NCBI RefSeq assembly: GCF_000813965.1 | Contig: NZ_JWLI01000016.1 | Coordinates: 186,001 to 250,000, forward strand | DNA length: 64,000 nucleotides | Origin: Leisingera sp. ANG-M7 | GTDB lineage: Bacteria > Pseudomonadota > Alphaproteobacteria > Rhodobacterales > Rhodobacteraceae | Direction of reading: 5' to 3' | Shown: in pieces, positions 10,717-20,188 of the stretch | Layout of the letters: every line of letters begins with the position of its first letter | Position numbering within the stretch: the stretch's first letter is position 1 | Translations under genes and position numbers: made by a program | The notes under the pieces: model-generated | Databases searched by the model: none | Seen by the model: the letters and a program-made list of their open reading frames with translations, nothing else | What the model was told of the DNA's origin: nothing

Positions 10717-11715
10717 ATGCGCCTGGCAAAACTGCTGATTGCGGCCCTGCTGCTGTGGAGCCTGTATTGGGCAGCGGCCGCATGGGGGCTGAAGCGCGGC
10801 ATTGCCGCCTGGTTCGAAGTGCAGGAAAACCGCGGCTGGCAGGCGGAGTATGCAGGGCTGGAGACGCAGGGCTATCCATTCCGCCACCAGACCCGGATCA
10901 GCCGCCTGGCGCTGGCGGATCCGCGCAGCGGCACTGCCTGGCGGGCGGATTGGCTGGACCTGGACAGCCCCGCCGCCTGGCCCGGGCATTTGGAGCTGCA
11001 TTTCCCGGCGACGGCGCAGCGACTGTCCTATTATGACCAGACCGCGGTGACCACCGCTAACGGACTGCAGGCCAGCCTGCATCTGAAGCCTGGTGCGGCG
11101 CTGGAGCTGGAGCAGATGGCGGCTGTTGCTGACAGTTGGCAGATTGCAAGGGATGGCGAAACGGTGCTGAGCGGTGCGGCGCTGGATCTGCGGGCGGTTC
11201 AGTCGGAGAGCCTGGAAACCTACCGGATCACTGCAGACATCAGGGAGTTTGCCCCGCGGGCCGCCTGGCGGCGGCTCTTGGCGGCCAGTGCGCCGCTGCC
11301 GGAGCGCTTCGACACGCTGGCGCTTGAGATGACGGTGGCCTTTGACGCACCCTGGGACCGCTCCGCACTGGAGCAGCGGCGGCCGCAGCCGCGCCGGATT
11401 GATCTGAAGCTGGCCGATGCCCGCTGGGGCGATCTGCGGCTCAAGGCCACTGGCGCGCTGACGGTGGATGAACAGGGTCTGCCGGAGGGAGAGATTGCCC
11501 TGCAGGCGGAAAACTGGCGCGGGCTAGTGCTGATGGCTGAGCGCAGTGGCGCATTGCCCCCTTCCTTGCGCAACTCGGTGGAGCGGGTGCTGGGACTGCT
11601 GGCCGGCGCCAGCGGCAACCCGCAGAACCTGGATATCACGCTGGGGTTTGCGGACGGCTATGTCACCCTTGGTCCGCTGCCGCTGGGCTACGCACCGCGG
11701 CTGATCATCCGCTAG
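10717..11715 (+). CDS. DUF2125 domain-containing membrane-anchored protein
   Basis: The 332-aa product has an uncleaved N-terminal hydrophobic helix (residues 3-23) followed by a beta-rich periplasmic domain, including the LETQGYPFRHQ segment seen in alphaproteobacterial DUF2125 proteins. Its function is unknown. The start is set by AGAGG at 10705-10709, seven bases before ATG 10717. It is divergent from the ChaC gene. The extensin/prephenate dehydrogenase/hisC genes downstream are convergent with it and conserved in this position in roseobacters. Confidence 0.82.
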   Translation: MRLAKLLIAALLLWSLYWAAAAWGLKRGIAAWFEVQENRGWQAEYAGLETQGYPFRHQTRISRLALADPRSGTAWRADWLDLDSPAAWPGHLELHFPATAQRLSYYDQTAVTTANGLQASLHLKPGAALELEQMAAVADSWQIARDGETVLSGAALDLRAVQSESLETYRITADIREFAPRAAWRRLLAASAPLPERFDTLALEMTVAFDAPWDRSALEQRRPQPRRIDLKLADARWGDLRLKATGALTVDEQGLPEGEIALQAENWRGLVLMAERSGALPPSLRNSVERVLGLLAGASGNPQNLDITLGFADGYVTLGPLPLGYAPRLIIR

Positions 11716-11750
11716 GCCAAACGCTGGCTCGTATCCATCCGGGAATTTTT

Positions 11751-11769
11751 CGCGAGGCTCTGCCTCGCG
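11751..11769. repeat. Short perfect palindrome (REP-like)
   Basis: CGCGAGGC and GCCTCGCG are separated by TCT between two convergent genes. There is no adjacent T tract on either strand's downstream side, so it looks more like a dispersed intergenic palindrome than a terminator. Whether copies exist elsewhere cannot be seen here. Confidence 0.5.
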
Positions 11770-11824
11770 CTCCGGGGCATTGGGGGTCAGAGGAACAGGG
11801 GATCCTGGATTGCTGCCCGGGGCC

Positions 11825-12640
11825 TCAACGGCAATAGGTGCCGCCGCGGTGGCGAGCCACGTCCAGGTGGAAATGGTCCTTGTGATAGCGGTCCGCCTCT
11901 GGCCCCAGCACGGTACCGAAGGGGCCGCAGGCGGCGCGCCAGATCTTTTTCAGCTTCTTGCGGGTCTTGCGGTTCTGCCAGCCGTGCAGGACTGTGACAG
12001 TCTCACCGCTGGCAAGCGTAAAACCGGAGATGTCGATCGCCTTTCCCTTGCCGTGCTCCGAGATCTTGGCTCCGGGGCGGTTGTTCCGGGTGCGGCAGGC
12101 GTAATGGGCGGCAACGCGCAGAGACACCACCTTGTTGCCGCGGCCAAAGGCGGTTTCGACCTCACGGTTGATCCAGGTCTTCAGCGCCCGGGCGGTGTTG
12201 CAGGTCATCAGCGAAGCCTGGCTGAGGCGCACCCCGGCGATCTCGCGCACCCTCACCGCGTCCTTGGCACCGCAGCCCGGCAGCGTGCCAGAGACATGGC
12301 CCACATCGTCCCCCTGGATGTCGATGTCACCGCAGACCGAGCCCTTGCGGCGCTGGCGGCGTTTGAAAAGCACTTGTTCTGCCAGGCTGTCCGGGCGTGC
12401 AAATGGCTGCAAGGATGCACCGGGGGCCAGCAGCGGAAGGTCCGCGGGCCGTGAGGCTGCTGCAAGGCGCTGCTCCGAAGGCGGACGGGAGACCGGGCGC
12501 ATGCCCGGCAACGGTGCTGCCGCGGCTTCAAGGCGCGCGTCCGGTACCGGACGTGCGGGCGGCTCCATCGAGGCATCCGGTGTCGAGGCCAGAGATGCCC
12601 CGCCGAACGCGGCAGCCAGGATCAGCACGCCCGCACGCAT
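11825..12640 (-). CDS. Extensin-like C-terminal domain protein (putative M15-like peptidase)
   Basis: The 271-aa product has a signal peptide (about 1-17), a proline/alanine-rich linker (about 18-100) and an Extensin-like_C domain. Within the domain, SEHGKGKAIDISGF and HKDHFHLDV place His, Asp and His as in the zinc site of M15 (VanY-type) carboxypeptidases. A periplasmic peptidoglycan hydrolase role is therefore inferred. ATG 12640 overlaps the upstream TGA by one base; ATG 12643 is also possible. It is the last gene of an apparent operon with hisC and the prephenate dehydrogenase gene, although nothing links their functions. Confidence 0.85.
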   Translation of the reverse strand: MRAGVLILAAAFGGASLASTPDASMEPPARPVPDARLEAAAAPLPGMRPVSRPPSEQRLAAASRPADLPLLAPGASLQPFARPDSLAEQVLFKRRQRRKGSVCGDIDIQGDDVGHVSGTLPGCGAKDAVRVREIAGVRLSQASLMTCNTARALKTWINREVETAFGRGNKVVSLRVAAHYACRTRNNRPGAKISEHGKGKAIDISGFTLASGETVTVLHGWQNRKTRKKLKKIWRAACGPFGTVLGPEADRYHKDHFHLDVARHRGGTYCR

Positions 12641-13560
12641 CATTTCTTCTGCCCCCGGCCGAAGTCCGGCGCGTCCGTGTCCTGGCCTGCTTCGATGATG
12701 CCGCGGCGGATGGCGCGGGTGCGGGTGAAATAATCGTGCAGGTGGTCGCCGTCGCCGGTGCGGATCGCGCGCTGGAGGGCAAACAGCTCTTCGGTGAAGC
12801 GCCCCAGGATTTCCAGCGTCGCGTCCTTGTTGGTCAGGAACACGTCGCGCCACATGGTGGGATCCGAGGCGGCGATGCGGGTGAAATCGCGGAAACCGGC
12901 GGCGGAATACTTGATCACTTCGCTGTCTGTCACCCGGCGCAGGTCATCCGCCACGCCGACCATGGTGTAGGCAATCAGGTGCGGCGTGTGCGAGGTGACG
13001 GCCAGCACCAGGTCATGGTGGTCGGCGTCCATCTCGTCGACATGCGCCCCCATGCCCTCCCAAAGCGCGCGCAGGCGGGCGGTGGCCTCGGGGTCGGTGC
13101 CTTCGACCGGGACCAGCAGCGACCAGCGGTTGTCGAACAGTTCGGCAAACCCGGATTCGGGACCGGAATGCTCAGTCCCTGCCAGCGGGTGAGCGGGGAC
13201 GAAGTGCACACCGTCTGGAATATGCGGCTGCACCGCCTCGATCACATGGCGCTTGACCGAGCCGACGTCCGACACGGTCGCGCCGGGCTTCAGCACCGGC
13301 GCGATGTCTTCCATCACCGGCCCCATGGCGCCGACCGGCACACAGAGCACAATCAGATCGGCGTCCTGCACCGCTTCGCGTGCGCTGTCGCAGACGCGGT
13401 CGCAGAGGCCGATCCTGCGAGCCGTCGCACGGGTTTCTTCGCTCCTGGCATAGCCGGTAACCTCGCCTGCCAGCCCTGCGCGTTTCATCGCCCAGAACAT
13501 TGAAGAAGCAATCAGGCCCAGGCCGATCAGCGCGACGCGGCCATATACTTGCTCGCTCAT
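12640..13560 (-). CDS. Prephenate/arogenate dehydrogenase (TyrA/TyrC type)
   Basis: It catalyses oxidative decarboxylation of prephenate or arogenate in tyrosine biosynthesis. The 306-aa product has an N-terminal dinucleotide fold ([12 protein letters not shown], residues 9-20) and the family segments DVGSVK and [10 protein letters not shown] that bind the substrate, followed by the helical C-terminal dimer domain. There is no chorismate mutase or ACT domain. The ATG overlaps the hisC stop by four bases. HisC-type aminotransferases can also transaminate aromatic keto acids, which makes this gene pair biochemically sensible. Confidence 0.93.
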   Translation of the reverse strand: MSEQVYGRVALIGLGLIASSMFWAMKRAGLAGEVTGYARSEETRATARRIGLCDRVCDSAREAVQDADLIVLCVPVGAMGPVMEDIAPVLKPGATVSDVGSVKRHVIEAVQPHIPDGVHFVPAHPLAGTEHSGPESGFAELFDNRWSLLVPVEGTDPEATARLRALWEGMGAHVDEMDADHHDLVLAVTSHTPHLIAYTMVGVADDLRRVTDSEVIKYSAAGFRDFTRIAASDPTMWRDVFLTNKDATLEILGRFTEELFALQRAIRTGDGDHLHDYFTRTRAIRRGIIEAGQDTDAPDFGRGQKK

Positions 13561-14642
13561 GCCTTGCCCTCTTTGAACGCTTTGACACCTTGCGCAATAC
13601 GGCGGCAGGAGTCCTCGTCACCGATGGTAATGCGCAATGCGGTGGGCAGGTTGTAGCCCGCCACCCGGCGCACAATCAGCCCCTGCGCCTGCAGGTAAAG
13701 ATCGCAGGCCTCCGCCTCCGCCTGGCTGGAAAAGCGGGCCAGAATAAAGTTGGTGCTGGAGACGTCAGACGGTACGCCGAGTTCGGCCAGCGCATTGGCC
13801 AGCCAGGCGCGCCACTTGGCATTCTCGGCGCGGCAGTGGTCCACGTAATCCGTGTCGCGCACCGATGCCTCGGCCCCGGCCAGCGCTGTGCTGGACACAT
13901 TGAAGGGGCCGCGCACCCGGTTCAGCACGTTGATGATTTCCCTGGGTCCATAGCCCCAGCCGATCCGGGCGCCGCCCAAACCGTAGATCTTGGAGAAGGT
14001 GCGGGTCATGAAAACGTTGCTGCGGGAGGAAATGATGGCCGCGCCGGCATCAAAACCCTCGACATATTCCGCATAGGCGCCGTCCAGCACCAGCAGCGCA
14101 CCCGCGGGGATGCCATCGGCCAGCCGGGCCACCTCGGCCTCGCTGATCATGGTGCCAGTCGGGTTGTTGGGGTTGGCGATGAACACCAGCTTGGTCCTGG
14201 CGGTGCAGCCTGCCAGCAGCGCATCCACGTCTGTAACACGCTCGCGCTCCTTCACCTCTACCGGGGTGGCGCCGGCAGCCAGCGCGCTGATCCGGTACAT
14301 CGCAAAGCCGTGTTCGGTGTAAAGCACCTCATCCCCCGGGCCGGCGTAGGCCTGGCACAGGAAGGCGATAATCTCGTCGCTGCCGGCGCCGCAGATGATC
14401 TGCTCCGGTTCCAGCCCGTGCACCTCGCCGATCGCCTGCCGCAGCGCCGCGTGATCCGAGCCGGGATAGCGGTGCATATTCGCCGCCGCATCCTGCATCG
14501 CCTGAACGGCGCGCGGGCTGGGGCCAAGCGGGTTCTCGTTCGAGGAGAGCTTCACAACATTGCTCACCCCTTTCACATGGGCAGCCCCGCCCTGATACAG
14601 AGCGATGTCCATGATACCGGGCTGCGGTGTGAGTTGGGTCAT
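13557..14642 (-). CDS. hisC: Histidinol-phosphate aminotransferase
   Basis: This PLP enzyme converts imidazole-acetol phosphate to histidinol phosphate; homologues also act on aromatic amino acids. The 361-aa product shows [11 protein letters not shown] near residue 33, NPNNPTGT at 158-165 and the PLP lysine K218 in [18 protein letters not shown]. The start ATG at 14642 follows a purine-rich region (AAGGAG). It is the first gene of hisC / prephenate dehydrogenase / extensin-like, each overlapping the next. Confidence 0.95.
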   Translation of the reverse strand: MTQLTPQPGIMDIALYQGGAAHVKGVSNVVKLSSNENPLGPSPRAVQAMQDAAANMHRYPGSDHAALRQAIGEVHGLEPEQIICGAGSDEIIAFLCQAYAGPGDEVLYTEHGFAMYRISALAAGATPVEVKERERVTDVDALLAGCTARTKLVFIANPNNPTGTMISEAEVARLADGIPAGALLVLDGAYAEYVEGFDAGAAIISSRSNVFMTRTFSKIYGLGGARIGWGYGPREIINVLNRVRGPFNVSSTALAGAEASVRDTDYVDHCRAENAKWRAWLANALAELGVPSDVSSTNFILARFSSQAEAEACDLYLQAQGLIVRRVAGYNLPTALRITIGDEDSCRRIAQGVKAFKEGKA

Positions 14643-14690
14643 AATACGGGCTCCTTAATTCCAACCCGTCATAACGGCCCAAACGCTGGC

Positions 14691-14717
14691 GGGGAAGCAC
14701 CAAGATGACGCTTCCCC
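14691..14717 (-). terminator. Hairpin after the orphan 548-aa gene
   Basis: GGGGAAGC at 14691-14698 and GCTTCCCC at 14710-14717 form a perfect eight-base stem with an 11-base loop. It lies between the end of the orphan gene and the hisC start. The T tract is poor, so it may be a weak terminator. Confidence 0.45.
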
Positions 14718-14764
14718 CTTGCTGCCACCCCCCAGCGGCAGCCTGCCCCGGCCGCATGCTCGCG

Positions 14765-16411
14765 TTAATGCGCGGCTGCGCCCTTGGGCATTTTGCGTTT
14801 GGCTTCTGCCATGATGATCTTCTGGATCTGCTTACGCAGCTCCATGTCTTTGCGCATCGCCTCATTTGCCTGCTTTTGCATGGTCGAGGCCGATTGCGAG
14901 CCATCCGCGCCGTTCAGCGCCTCGCCAGCATATTTGCTGAGCGTCTTGCCGGAAATCTGCTTGGCGATTTCGCCATAGATGGCATCCCCGTGCAGCTTGA
15001 TAAAATCCTCGGTCGCCTTGGTGCCGTATTTGGCGATGAGATCCTTCTTGACCGCGCCCTCCATGGCGGCAGGGGCCAGTTTCGTCTTGAGGAACTTCTC
15101 GGCACCCGAAGTGAAACCCGAAGAGAATTTGTCGAGCACCTTGCCAGCACCTGCGGACATGATGCCCGCGGTCAGGATCTTGGCGATGCTTTCCTTGATC
15201 TCCTTGGTGTTCGGCGGGCGGCCCTTTTCGATTAGGGGCTTGGCCAGACCGATGGTTTCCTTCAAGGCTTCTGTCACCATGGCTTCGCCGGCCTTGGACT
15301 TCAGGAACTTTTCGAAAAAGACCTTCACCGCCTTTTTGGGCATCTCGCGCGAAAGCTTGGAGGCGGCGGCCTTGGCCAGGTCATCGGCAAGGCCCGCGGA
15401 CAGCTTGGCCGTCAGCTTGCCACCCGCTGCGCCCGCGAGGCCCGCGATGAAGCTGTCGATGAAGACCTTCTTGGCGGCACCGTCCCAGGTGACCTTGTTG
15501 CCTGCCAGATGCTCACCCAGCTGGCCTGCACTGGATTTCAGAGCCTCGGTGCTGGCTGCCGCGATGGCGTGGGCCTTGGCCGGTGACATACCCTTGGTCG
15601 CCACAAGACGCGCTGTCATGTAGGTTTCGACCACGGCAAAGGAGACTTCCCGCACCACTTCCAGTTTCCAGACTATGCCGCCGGCCGTGGCGATCCGCTG
15701 GTCGATAAACTTTTTGAAAGCCTTGCCACCGGTGTTATAGGCCTTGGAGGCCTTCACATCCTGCTTGTAGACCTTTTTCCAGTCCGGTTTTTTCTTGCTG
15801 GTCAGTGTCTTGAGGAAGCTTGCCTCGGATCGCGCATTCAGGATCGGGGTCCAAGGCGGATCGGTCTTGTCGTTAACCATGCTGACGGCAAATTCGGTCA
15901 GCGCATTCAGAAAGGTTTCGTTGCCCTGGCGGGTATTCTCCACTTCGTTACAGAAATCCACCCAGGATTCCGCCTGGCCGTACATCATGTTGGCCTTGGC
16001 CAGAAGCTTGCGGCGCAGTTCCTCCTGACCGGCCTCGAACTCAGCAACCGTGATGAGCTTGGTTTTGCCGTTCTCGACCACCTCGACCCGCTCGATCTTG
16101 GTGTCGGCGGCATGCATTGCTGCCAGTTTGGGCAGACCCGCGTTCCAAGTGCGCATGCCGGGATCGACGATGCCGTCGGGCTTTCTGAAACCCAGCTTCT
16201 TCTTCTGGAAATCCTTGATGGTGCTTATCAGTCCGGAATCGCATTTGGTGCTGATGCCGATGGAATAGCCGTTCGCCTTGAGCATGAGGCGCACAAGTTC
16301 GACATCTGCCGGGGCATTCTTGACCGGTTTGAATTTGCTTTCGCCGGTTTTCGGGTCCGGCTTGGTAATCCGTTTCTTGTCGCCAACAGGGGCGGAAAGC
16401 TTGAGAGCCAT
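14765..16411 (-). CDS. Orphan protein with peptidoglycan-binding-like N-terminal domain
   Basis: The 548-aa product is not assigned to a known gene. Residues about 20-95 resemble a PG_binding_1-like domain (ADVELVRLMLKANGY, then STIKDFQKKK, DGIVDPGMRTWNAG). Residues 100-548 are lysine-rich and mostly helical, with Gly/Ala-rich amphipathic stretches around 300-345 (FIAGLAGAAGGKLTAKL). There is no signal peptide or clear membrane helix. It is monocistronic, flanked by hairpins. Peptidoglycan-binding-like N-termini without signal peptides occur in some contact-dependent effectors, so a cargo or toxin role is possible, but no immunity or secretion gene is adjacent. The boundaries are firm; the function is unknown. 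Confidence 0.75.
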   Translation of the reverse strand: MALKLSAPVGDKKRITKPDPKTGESKFKPVKNAPADVELVRLMLKANGYSIGISTKCDSGLISTIKDFQKKKLGFRKPDGIVDPGMRTWNAGLPKLAAMHAADTKIERVEVVENGKTKLITVAEFEAGQEELRRKLLAKANMMYGQAESWVDFCNEVENTRQGNETFLNALTEFAVSMVNDKTDPPWTPILNARSEASFLKTLTSKKKPDWKKVYKQDVKASKAYNTGGKAFKKFIDQRIATAGGIVWKLEVVREVSFAVVETYMTARLVATKGMSPAKAHAIAAASTEALKSSAGQLGEHLAGNKVTWDGAAKKVFIDSFIAGLAGAAGGKLTAKLSAGLADDLAKAAASKLSREMPKKAVKVFFEKFLKSKAGEAMVTEALKETIGLAKPLIEKGRPPNTKEIKESIAKILTAGIMSAGAGKVLDKFSSGFTSGAEKFLKTKLAPAAMEGAVKKDLIAKYGTKATEDFIKLHGDAIYGEIAKQISGKTLSKYAGEALNGADGSQSASTMQKQANEAMRKDMELRKQIQKIIMAEAKRKMPKGAAAH

Positions 16412-16541
16412 GACGTTGCTCCAACAAAATAACTACTGTCGGAAGCCTGACATGCCCGCGGCGTGCAGTCGCGGGGGATTTGGAATAGACATTCCCCCTT
16501 TAAATACCGGGGGCGGCTGCCTACATATCACAAGTATGTGA

Positions 16542-16568
16542 GGTGCTTCCCTAAAGCAGGAAAGCACC
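16542..16568 (-). terminator. Hairpin after the class V aminotransferase gene
   Basis: GGTGCTTCC at 16542-16550 pairs with GGAAAGCACC at 16559-16568 with a single bulge, 14 bp beyond the stop codon. No strong T run follows, so the terminator call is moderate. Confidence 0.5.
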
Positions 16569-16581
16569 CCTTGCGTTTGCT

Positions 16582-18006
16582 TCAGGCGGCCTGGGATTTG
16601 AACCGCGCGGTCGCAGGGTCAGCATTGTAGCGAACAGAAAATTCCCCTGCCTTCTTTGTCAGGTCATTGACGCAATCAATGATGTACTGCGCCTTCTCCT
16701 CCTCCATCAGGTAGGAGAAGTTGAGCCGAACCCAACCGGGTTTCTTCATCTCTTCCCCCGCCTGCAGGTCGGCAAACAGGGTTTCGGATTCCGGCTGCGC
16801 GATGCCCAGCAGACGGTGCGCATACGGGCCTGCACAGGCGCAGCCGCCGCGGGCCTGGATGCCGTAAACATCGCTGAGCATACGGGTGAACAGTTGCTGG
16901 TGCACCGGGTTGCCGGCCGCATCCCTGACCAGGAAAGAGAAGATCGGCAGCCGGTGCGCACCACGATGGCCGAGGATGCGCAGGCGCGGGTTGGCGGACC
17001 AGCCCTGCCAGGCCATCTGCGCGAATTTCGCCTCGCGGGATTCGATCTGCTCTTGACCCACGGCTTCCTTGACCAGAAACGCCAGCGCCGCACGGATGTC
17101 ACCAATCACGTTGGGGGTTCCGGCCTCCTCGCGGGCGGCCAGGTCCTGGCTGTATTCATGCCGCCAGGGAGAAACAAAGCTGACGGTGCCGCCGCCGGGC
17201 CAGGACGGGCAGCGGCGGCGCACTGCGGTCTGGTTGACGATCAGCACGCCGGAGGCGCCGGGGCCACCAGGGAACTTGTGCGGCGAGACCACGACAGCAT
17301 CTTTGCGCGCAGCGCCGCCCTGCCCCATGTCGATAGGCAAATAGGGGCCGCCGCCGGCGTAATCCCAGACCGACAGCGCGCCGTGTTCGCGCAGCAGGCG
17401 GCTGATGGGATCGGGGTCAGTCACGATGCCGGTGACGTTGGAAGCGGCAGAGAAGCTGCCGATTTTCAGCTCGCTGTCCGCATGCTGCTTCAGCGCCAAT
17501 TCCAGCACCGCAAGGTCCGGGCCGCCTTCTGCGGCCTCCGGGATCTCCACCACCTCTGCCTTGCTTTCGCGCCAGGGCAGGATGTTGGAGTGATGCTCAT
17601 ACGGGCCGATGAAGACAACCGGGCGGGCGGCCTCGTTCACACCAAACAGGCTGACCAGCCGGTTGAGGCCCGCAGTGGCGCCGGAGCCGGTGAAGATCAC
17701 CGCGTCCTGTGCAGTGGCGCCGGTGAGACGGGCGATCTCGGCCCGTGCCTCGCGGCGCAGGCGGGTCATCTGGGTGCCGCAATAGGACGCCTCAGTGTGG
17801 GAGTTGGCGTAGAAGGGCAGGACCTGGCCGACCACGAAATCCTCCACCTGGCGCAGGGCGCGGCCAGAGGCGACATAGTCGGCATAGACCAGCGGCACAT
17901 CGCCATCGAGGCCGGGGATCATCACCCCGTCGCCAATCACGCTGCGGCCAAGGGTGCCGTCCTGTGCGGCTTGCCGGACTGTCTGTTTGAATGCTGCCAA
18001 GGTCAT
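16582..18006 (-). CDS. Class V aminotransferase / cysteine desulfurase-like PLP enzyme
   Basis: The 474-aa product belongs to the SufS/NifS-like fold. The PLP lysine is K244 in SPHKFPGGPG, an earlier TGSGATAGLNRL loop binds phosphate, and ARGGCACAGPYAH sits where cysteine desulfurases carry their catalytic cysteine. It may be a selenocysteine lyase or desulfurase-like enzyme; the substrate is unknown and no Fe-S assembly genes are near. The divergent Lrp-type gene 104 bp away is the obvious candidate regulator. Confidence 0.85.
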   Translation of the reverse strand: MTLAAFKQTVRQAAQDGTLGRSVIGDGVMIPGLDGDVPLVYADYVASGRALRQVEDFVVGQVLPFYANSHTEASYCGTQMTRLRREARAEIARLTGATAQDAVIFTGSGATAGLNRLVSLFGVNEAARPVVFIGPYEHHSNILPWRESKAEVVEIPEAAEGGPDLAVLELALKQHADSELKIGSFSAASNVTGIVTDPDPISRLLREHGALSVWDYAGGGPYLPIDMGQGGAARKDAVVVSPHKFPGGPGASGVLIVNQTAVRRRCPSWPGGGTVSFVSPWRHEYSQDLAAREEAGTPNVIGDIRAALAFLVKEAVGQEQIESREAKFAQMAWQGWSANPRLRILGHRGAHRLPIFSFLVRDAAGNPVHQQLFTRMLSDVYGIQARGGCACAGPYAHRLLGIAQPESETLFADLQAGEEMKKPGWVRLNFSYLMEEEKAQYIIDCVNDLTKKAGEFSVRYNADPATARFKSQAA

Positions 18007-18110
18007 GTCGCGCCTCCGAATTCTATTGAAGAATTATGAACGGAAACTGGCGCGTAAACTTTATCAATAACTGAGTAGATATCGCATTTTTTGTGTCATA
18101 TGATCGCACC

Positions 18111-18572
18111 ATGAGCAAAAATGCTGATAAGATTGACCGCGCCATTTTGCGTGCCCTGCAACAGGATGCCAGCCTGTCCCAGCGGGAGCTGGCGGATCAA
18201 GTGGGGCTGTCGCAGAATGCCTGCTGGCGGCGGCTGAAGGCGCTGAACGAAAGCGGGCTGCTGAAGGGCTCCACCGCTCGGCTGGACCGCAAGCAGCTGG
18301 GGCTGGATCTGGTGGTGTTTGTGCTCTTGCGCACCCGGCATCATTCGGCGGACTGGCTGCAGAAGTTCCGCCGCCACGTGCTGACCATCCCGGAAGTGGT
18401 GGATTTCCACCGCATCGGCGGCGACTACGACTACCAGCTGAAAGTGGTGACCGAGGACATGGCCAGCTATGACAAGGTCTACCAGCGGCTGATCGCAGGC
18501 GTGGAGCTGGACAGCGTGACATCCTATTTTGCGATGGAAGCCATCACTGAGGGGCGCCCGCTGCCCTTGTGA
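18111..18572 (+). CDS. Lrp/AsnC family transcriptional regulator
   Basis: The 153-aa product has an N-terminal winged HTH (about 5-60, DRAILRALQQDASLSQREL then LSQNACWRRLKAL) and a C-terminal RAM/AsnC ligand-binding domain (about 70-150) containing GGDYDYQLKV. I use ATG 18111 (MSKNADKIDRAIL); a GTG six codons upstream is possible. It is transcribed away from the class V aminotransferase gene and probably controls it in response to an amino acid. The A/T-rich gap 18007-18110 would hold the shared operator. Confidence 0.9.
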   Translation: MSKNADKIDRAILRALQQDASLSQRELADQVGLSQNACWRRLKALNESGLLKGSTARLDRKQLGLDLVVFVLLRTRHHSADWLQKFRRHVLTIPEVVDFHRIGGDYDYQLKVVTEDMASYDKVYQRLIAGVELDSVTSYFAMEAITEGRPLPL

Positions 18573-18616
18573 GGATGCTGGCAGGGAATGCGCACCCTGC
18601 CCCGCAGTCTTGACTG

Positions 18617-19189
18617 TCAGTGCCCGAAGGCGCTGTCTTTCATCCATTTCGGCCGCTTGCCATCCGGCCCCATCCGCATGTGCAGGCAGGCGGTGCCAAG
18701 ACGCTGGAAATAGAGGATGTCAACCGGGTACCAGCCGGCCGAGGGTACCTCGACTTGGGTGAGGATGGTGCTGTCGCAGGACTGACGGCCATCGTATTCA
18801 CCCACGACCTGACCGCCGATCCTAGCCAGCAGCCCGTCGTTGGTCAGAAAGTCGATATTGTGGACACCCGGGGTGTCCAGCTTGACATAGCCGGTGATGC
18901 GGGCCGCCACATGCATCGGCCGTTTGGCAGTTAGTGTGTTCTGCCCTTCTTCGGTATCTCGGTTGTCCAGCCCGGCAATCGGACGGCCCGGTTCGCTGCT
19001 GATTTTCAGCGCTGAGGAGGCTTCGGCCAGAGTCTTCACATCCTGTGGATAAGCGTAAACCACCGCCAGGCCAGGCATGACGCCTGAGGGCTGGGGATTC
19101 GCTGGTGTGAGCTTCAGCGGTGCGGCGCCAGCCGATGCAGCCAGCACCGCGAGCGTTGCCGCGGCGGCGGCTTTCATCAAGATCTTCAT
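18617..19189 (-). CDS. Exported PA14-like domain protein
   Basis: The 190-aa product starts with a signal peptide (about 1-23, cleaved after AGAA). Residues about 95-170 resemble a PA14 beta-barrel: GYVKLDTPGVHNIDFLTNDG, then ARIGGQVVGEYDGRQ and VPSAGWYPVDILYFQRLG. PA14 domains commonly bind carbohydrates. The start is supported by GGGAG ahead of ATG 19189. It lies downstream of rpsD beyond a strong terminator, so it is probably transcribed separately. Confidence 0.75.
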   Translation of the reverse strand: MKILMKAAAAATLAVLAASAGAAPLKLTPANPQPSGVMPGLAVVYAYPQDVKTLAEASSALKISSEPGRPIAGLDNRDTEEGQNTLTAKRPMHVAARITGYVKLDTPGVHNIDFLTNDGLLARIGGQVVGEYDGRQSCDSTILTQVEVPSAGWYPVDILYFQRLGTACLHMRMGPDGKRPKWMKDSAFGH

Positions 19190-19293
19190 TGGTCACTCCC
19201 TGATGTTTTGCCTCAGGATAGACCCAATACCGCCGCCGAGCCACCGCTTTTGGGGTGCCCGTCCGGCACGGTTCCAGCCTGGCAAACCGGCAA

Positions 19294-19325
19294 AGAAAAA
19301 GGGCTGCCCGAATGGACAGCCCTTC
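19294..19325 (-). terminator. Rho-independent terminator of rpsD
   Basis: On the minus strand AAGGGCTG pairs with CAGCCCTT around a short loop, followed by a TTTTTCTTT tract, about 30 bp after the rpsD stop. This is a textbook intrinsic terminator. Confidence 0.9.
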
Positions 19326-19352
19326 CGCCAGATGCCCCAGTGGGCAGCAGGC

Positions 19353-19973
19353 TTAGTTCTTGGCGTAGAATTCGACGACCAGGTTCGGTTCCATCACAAC
19401 CGGGTACGGCACGTCGCCCAGACCGGGGGTGCGCACGAAGGTTGCGGTCATCTTGGAGTGGTCGGCTTCGATGTAGTCCGGAACGTCGCGCTCAGCCAGC
19501 TGGGTGGCTTCCAGAAGCGCAACCATCTGCTTGGACTTGTCGCGGACCTCAATCACGTCGCCCTCTTTCACACGGTAGGAGGGGATGTTCACGCGCTTGC
19601 CGTTCACGGTCACGTGGCCGTGGTTCACAAACTGGCGGGCAGCAAAGACGGTTGCCACGAACTTGGCGCGGTAGACGACGGCGTCCAGGCGGCGCTCCAG
19701 CAGACCGATCAGGTTTTCACCGGTGTCGCCGGTCACACGCACGGCTTCGCCGTAGATGCGGCGGAACTGCTTTTCGGTCAGGTCGCCATAGTAGCCCTTG
19801 AGCTTCTGCTTGGCGCGCAGCTGGATGCCGAAGTCGGACAGCTTGCCCTTGCGGCGCTGGCCGTGCTGCCCCGGGCCGTAGTCGCGGCGGTTGACCGGGG
19901 ACTTCGGGCGGCCCCAGATGTTTTCGCCCATGCGGCGGTCGATTTTGTACTTGGCAGACGTGCGTTTGGTCAC
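19353..19973 (-). CDS. rpsD: 30S ribosomal protein S4
   Basis: S4 is a primary 16S rRNA-binding protein that nucleates assembly of the small subunit body. The 206-aa product begins [20 protein letters not shown], and an S4 RNA-binding domain lies around residues 95-160 ([33 protein letters not shown]). The start is GTG 19973, seven bases after AAGGAG; an in-frame extension to 20027 is not family-like. As in many alphaproteobacteria it stands alone rather than in the spc/alpha operon. It has its own promoter-like site and a strong terminator. Confidence 0.98.
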   Translation of the reverse strand: MTKRTSAKYKIDRRMGENIWGRPKSPVNRRDYGPGQHGQRRKGKLSDFGIQLRAKQKLKGYYGDLTEKQFRRIYGEAVRVTGDTGENLIGLLERRLDAVVYRAKFVATVFAARQFVNHGHVTVNGKRVNIPSYRVKEGDVIEVRDKSKQMVALLEATQLAERDVPDYIEADHSKMTATFVRTPGLGDVPYPVVMEPNLVVEFYAKN

Positions 19974-20072
19974 GGCTGATCTCCTTCTTAAGTTTCGAAG
20001 GGCGTTGTCCTCTTGCCTTTTCGGCATGACAGGGATCCCCTTGCGGGGGCCACCAACACCAATGAAGCCGCG

Positions 20073-20100
20073 CTTATATAGGGGGATGGGGCAGAGTCAA
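20073..20100 (-). promoter_or_regulatory. Probable rpsD promoter
   Basis: On the minus strand TTGACT (20100-20095) and TATAAG (20078-20073) are separated by 16 bases, about 100 bp upstream of the rpsD GTG. Both hexamers match the sigma-70 consensus well, as expected for a ribosomal protein gene. Confidence 0.65.
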
Positions 20101-20188
20101 CACAGTGATTGCCTGTCCGGCAGGAAATCTGCATCGCCTCCCCGCTTCTGGCCGTGAAGTAACCCTCTGCCCCTGCCGCCGAAAGGGG

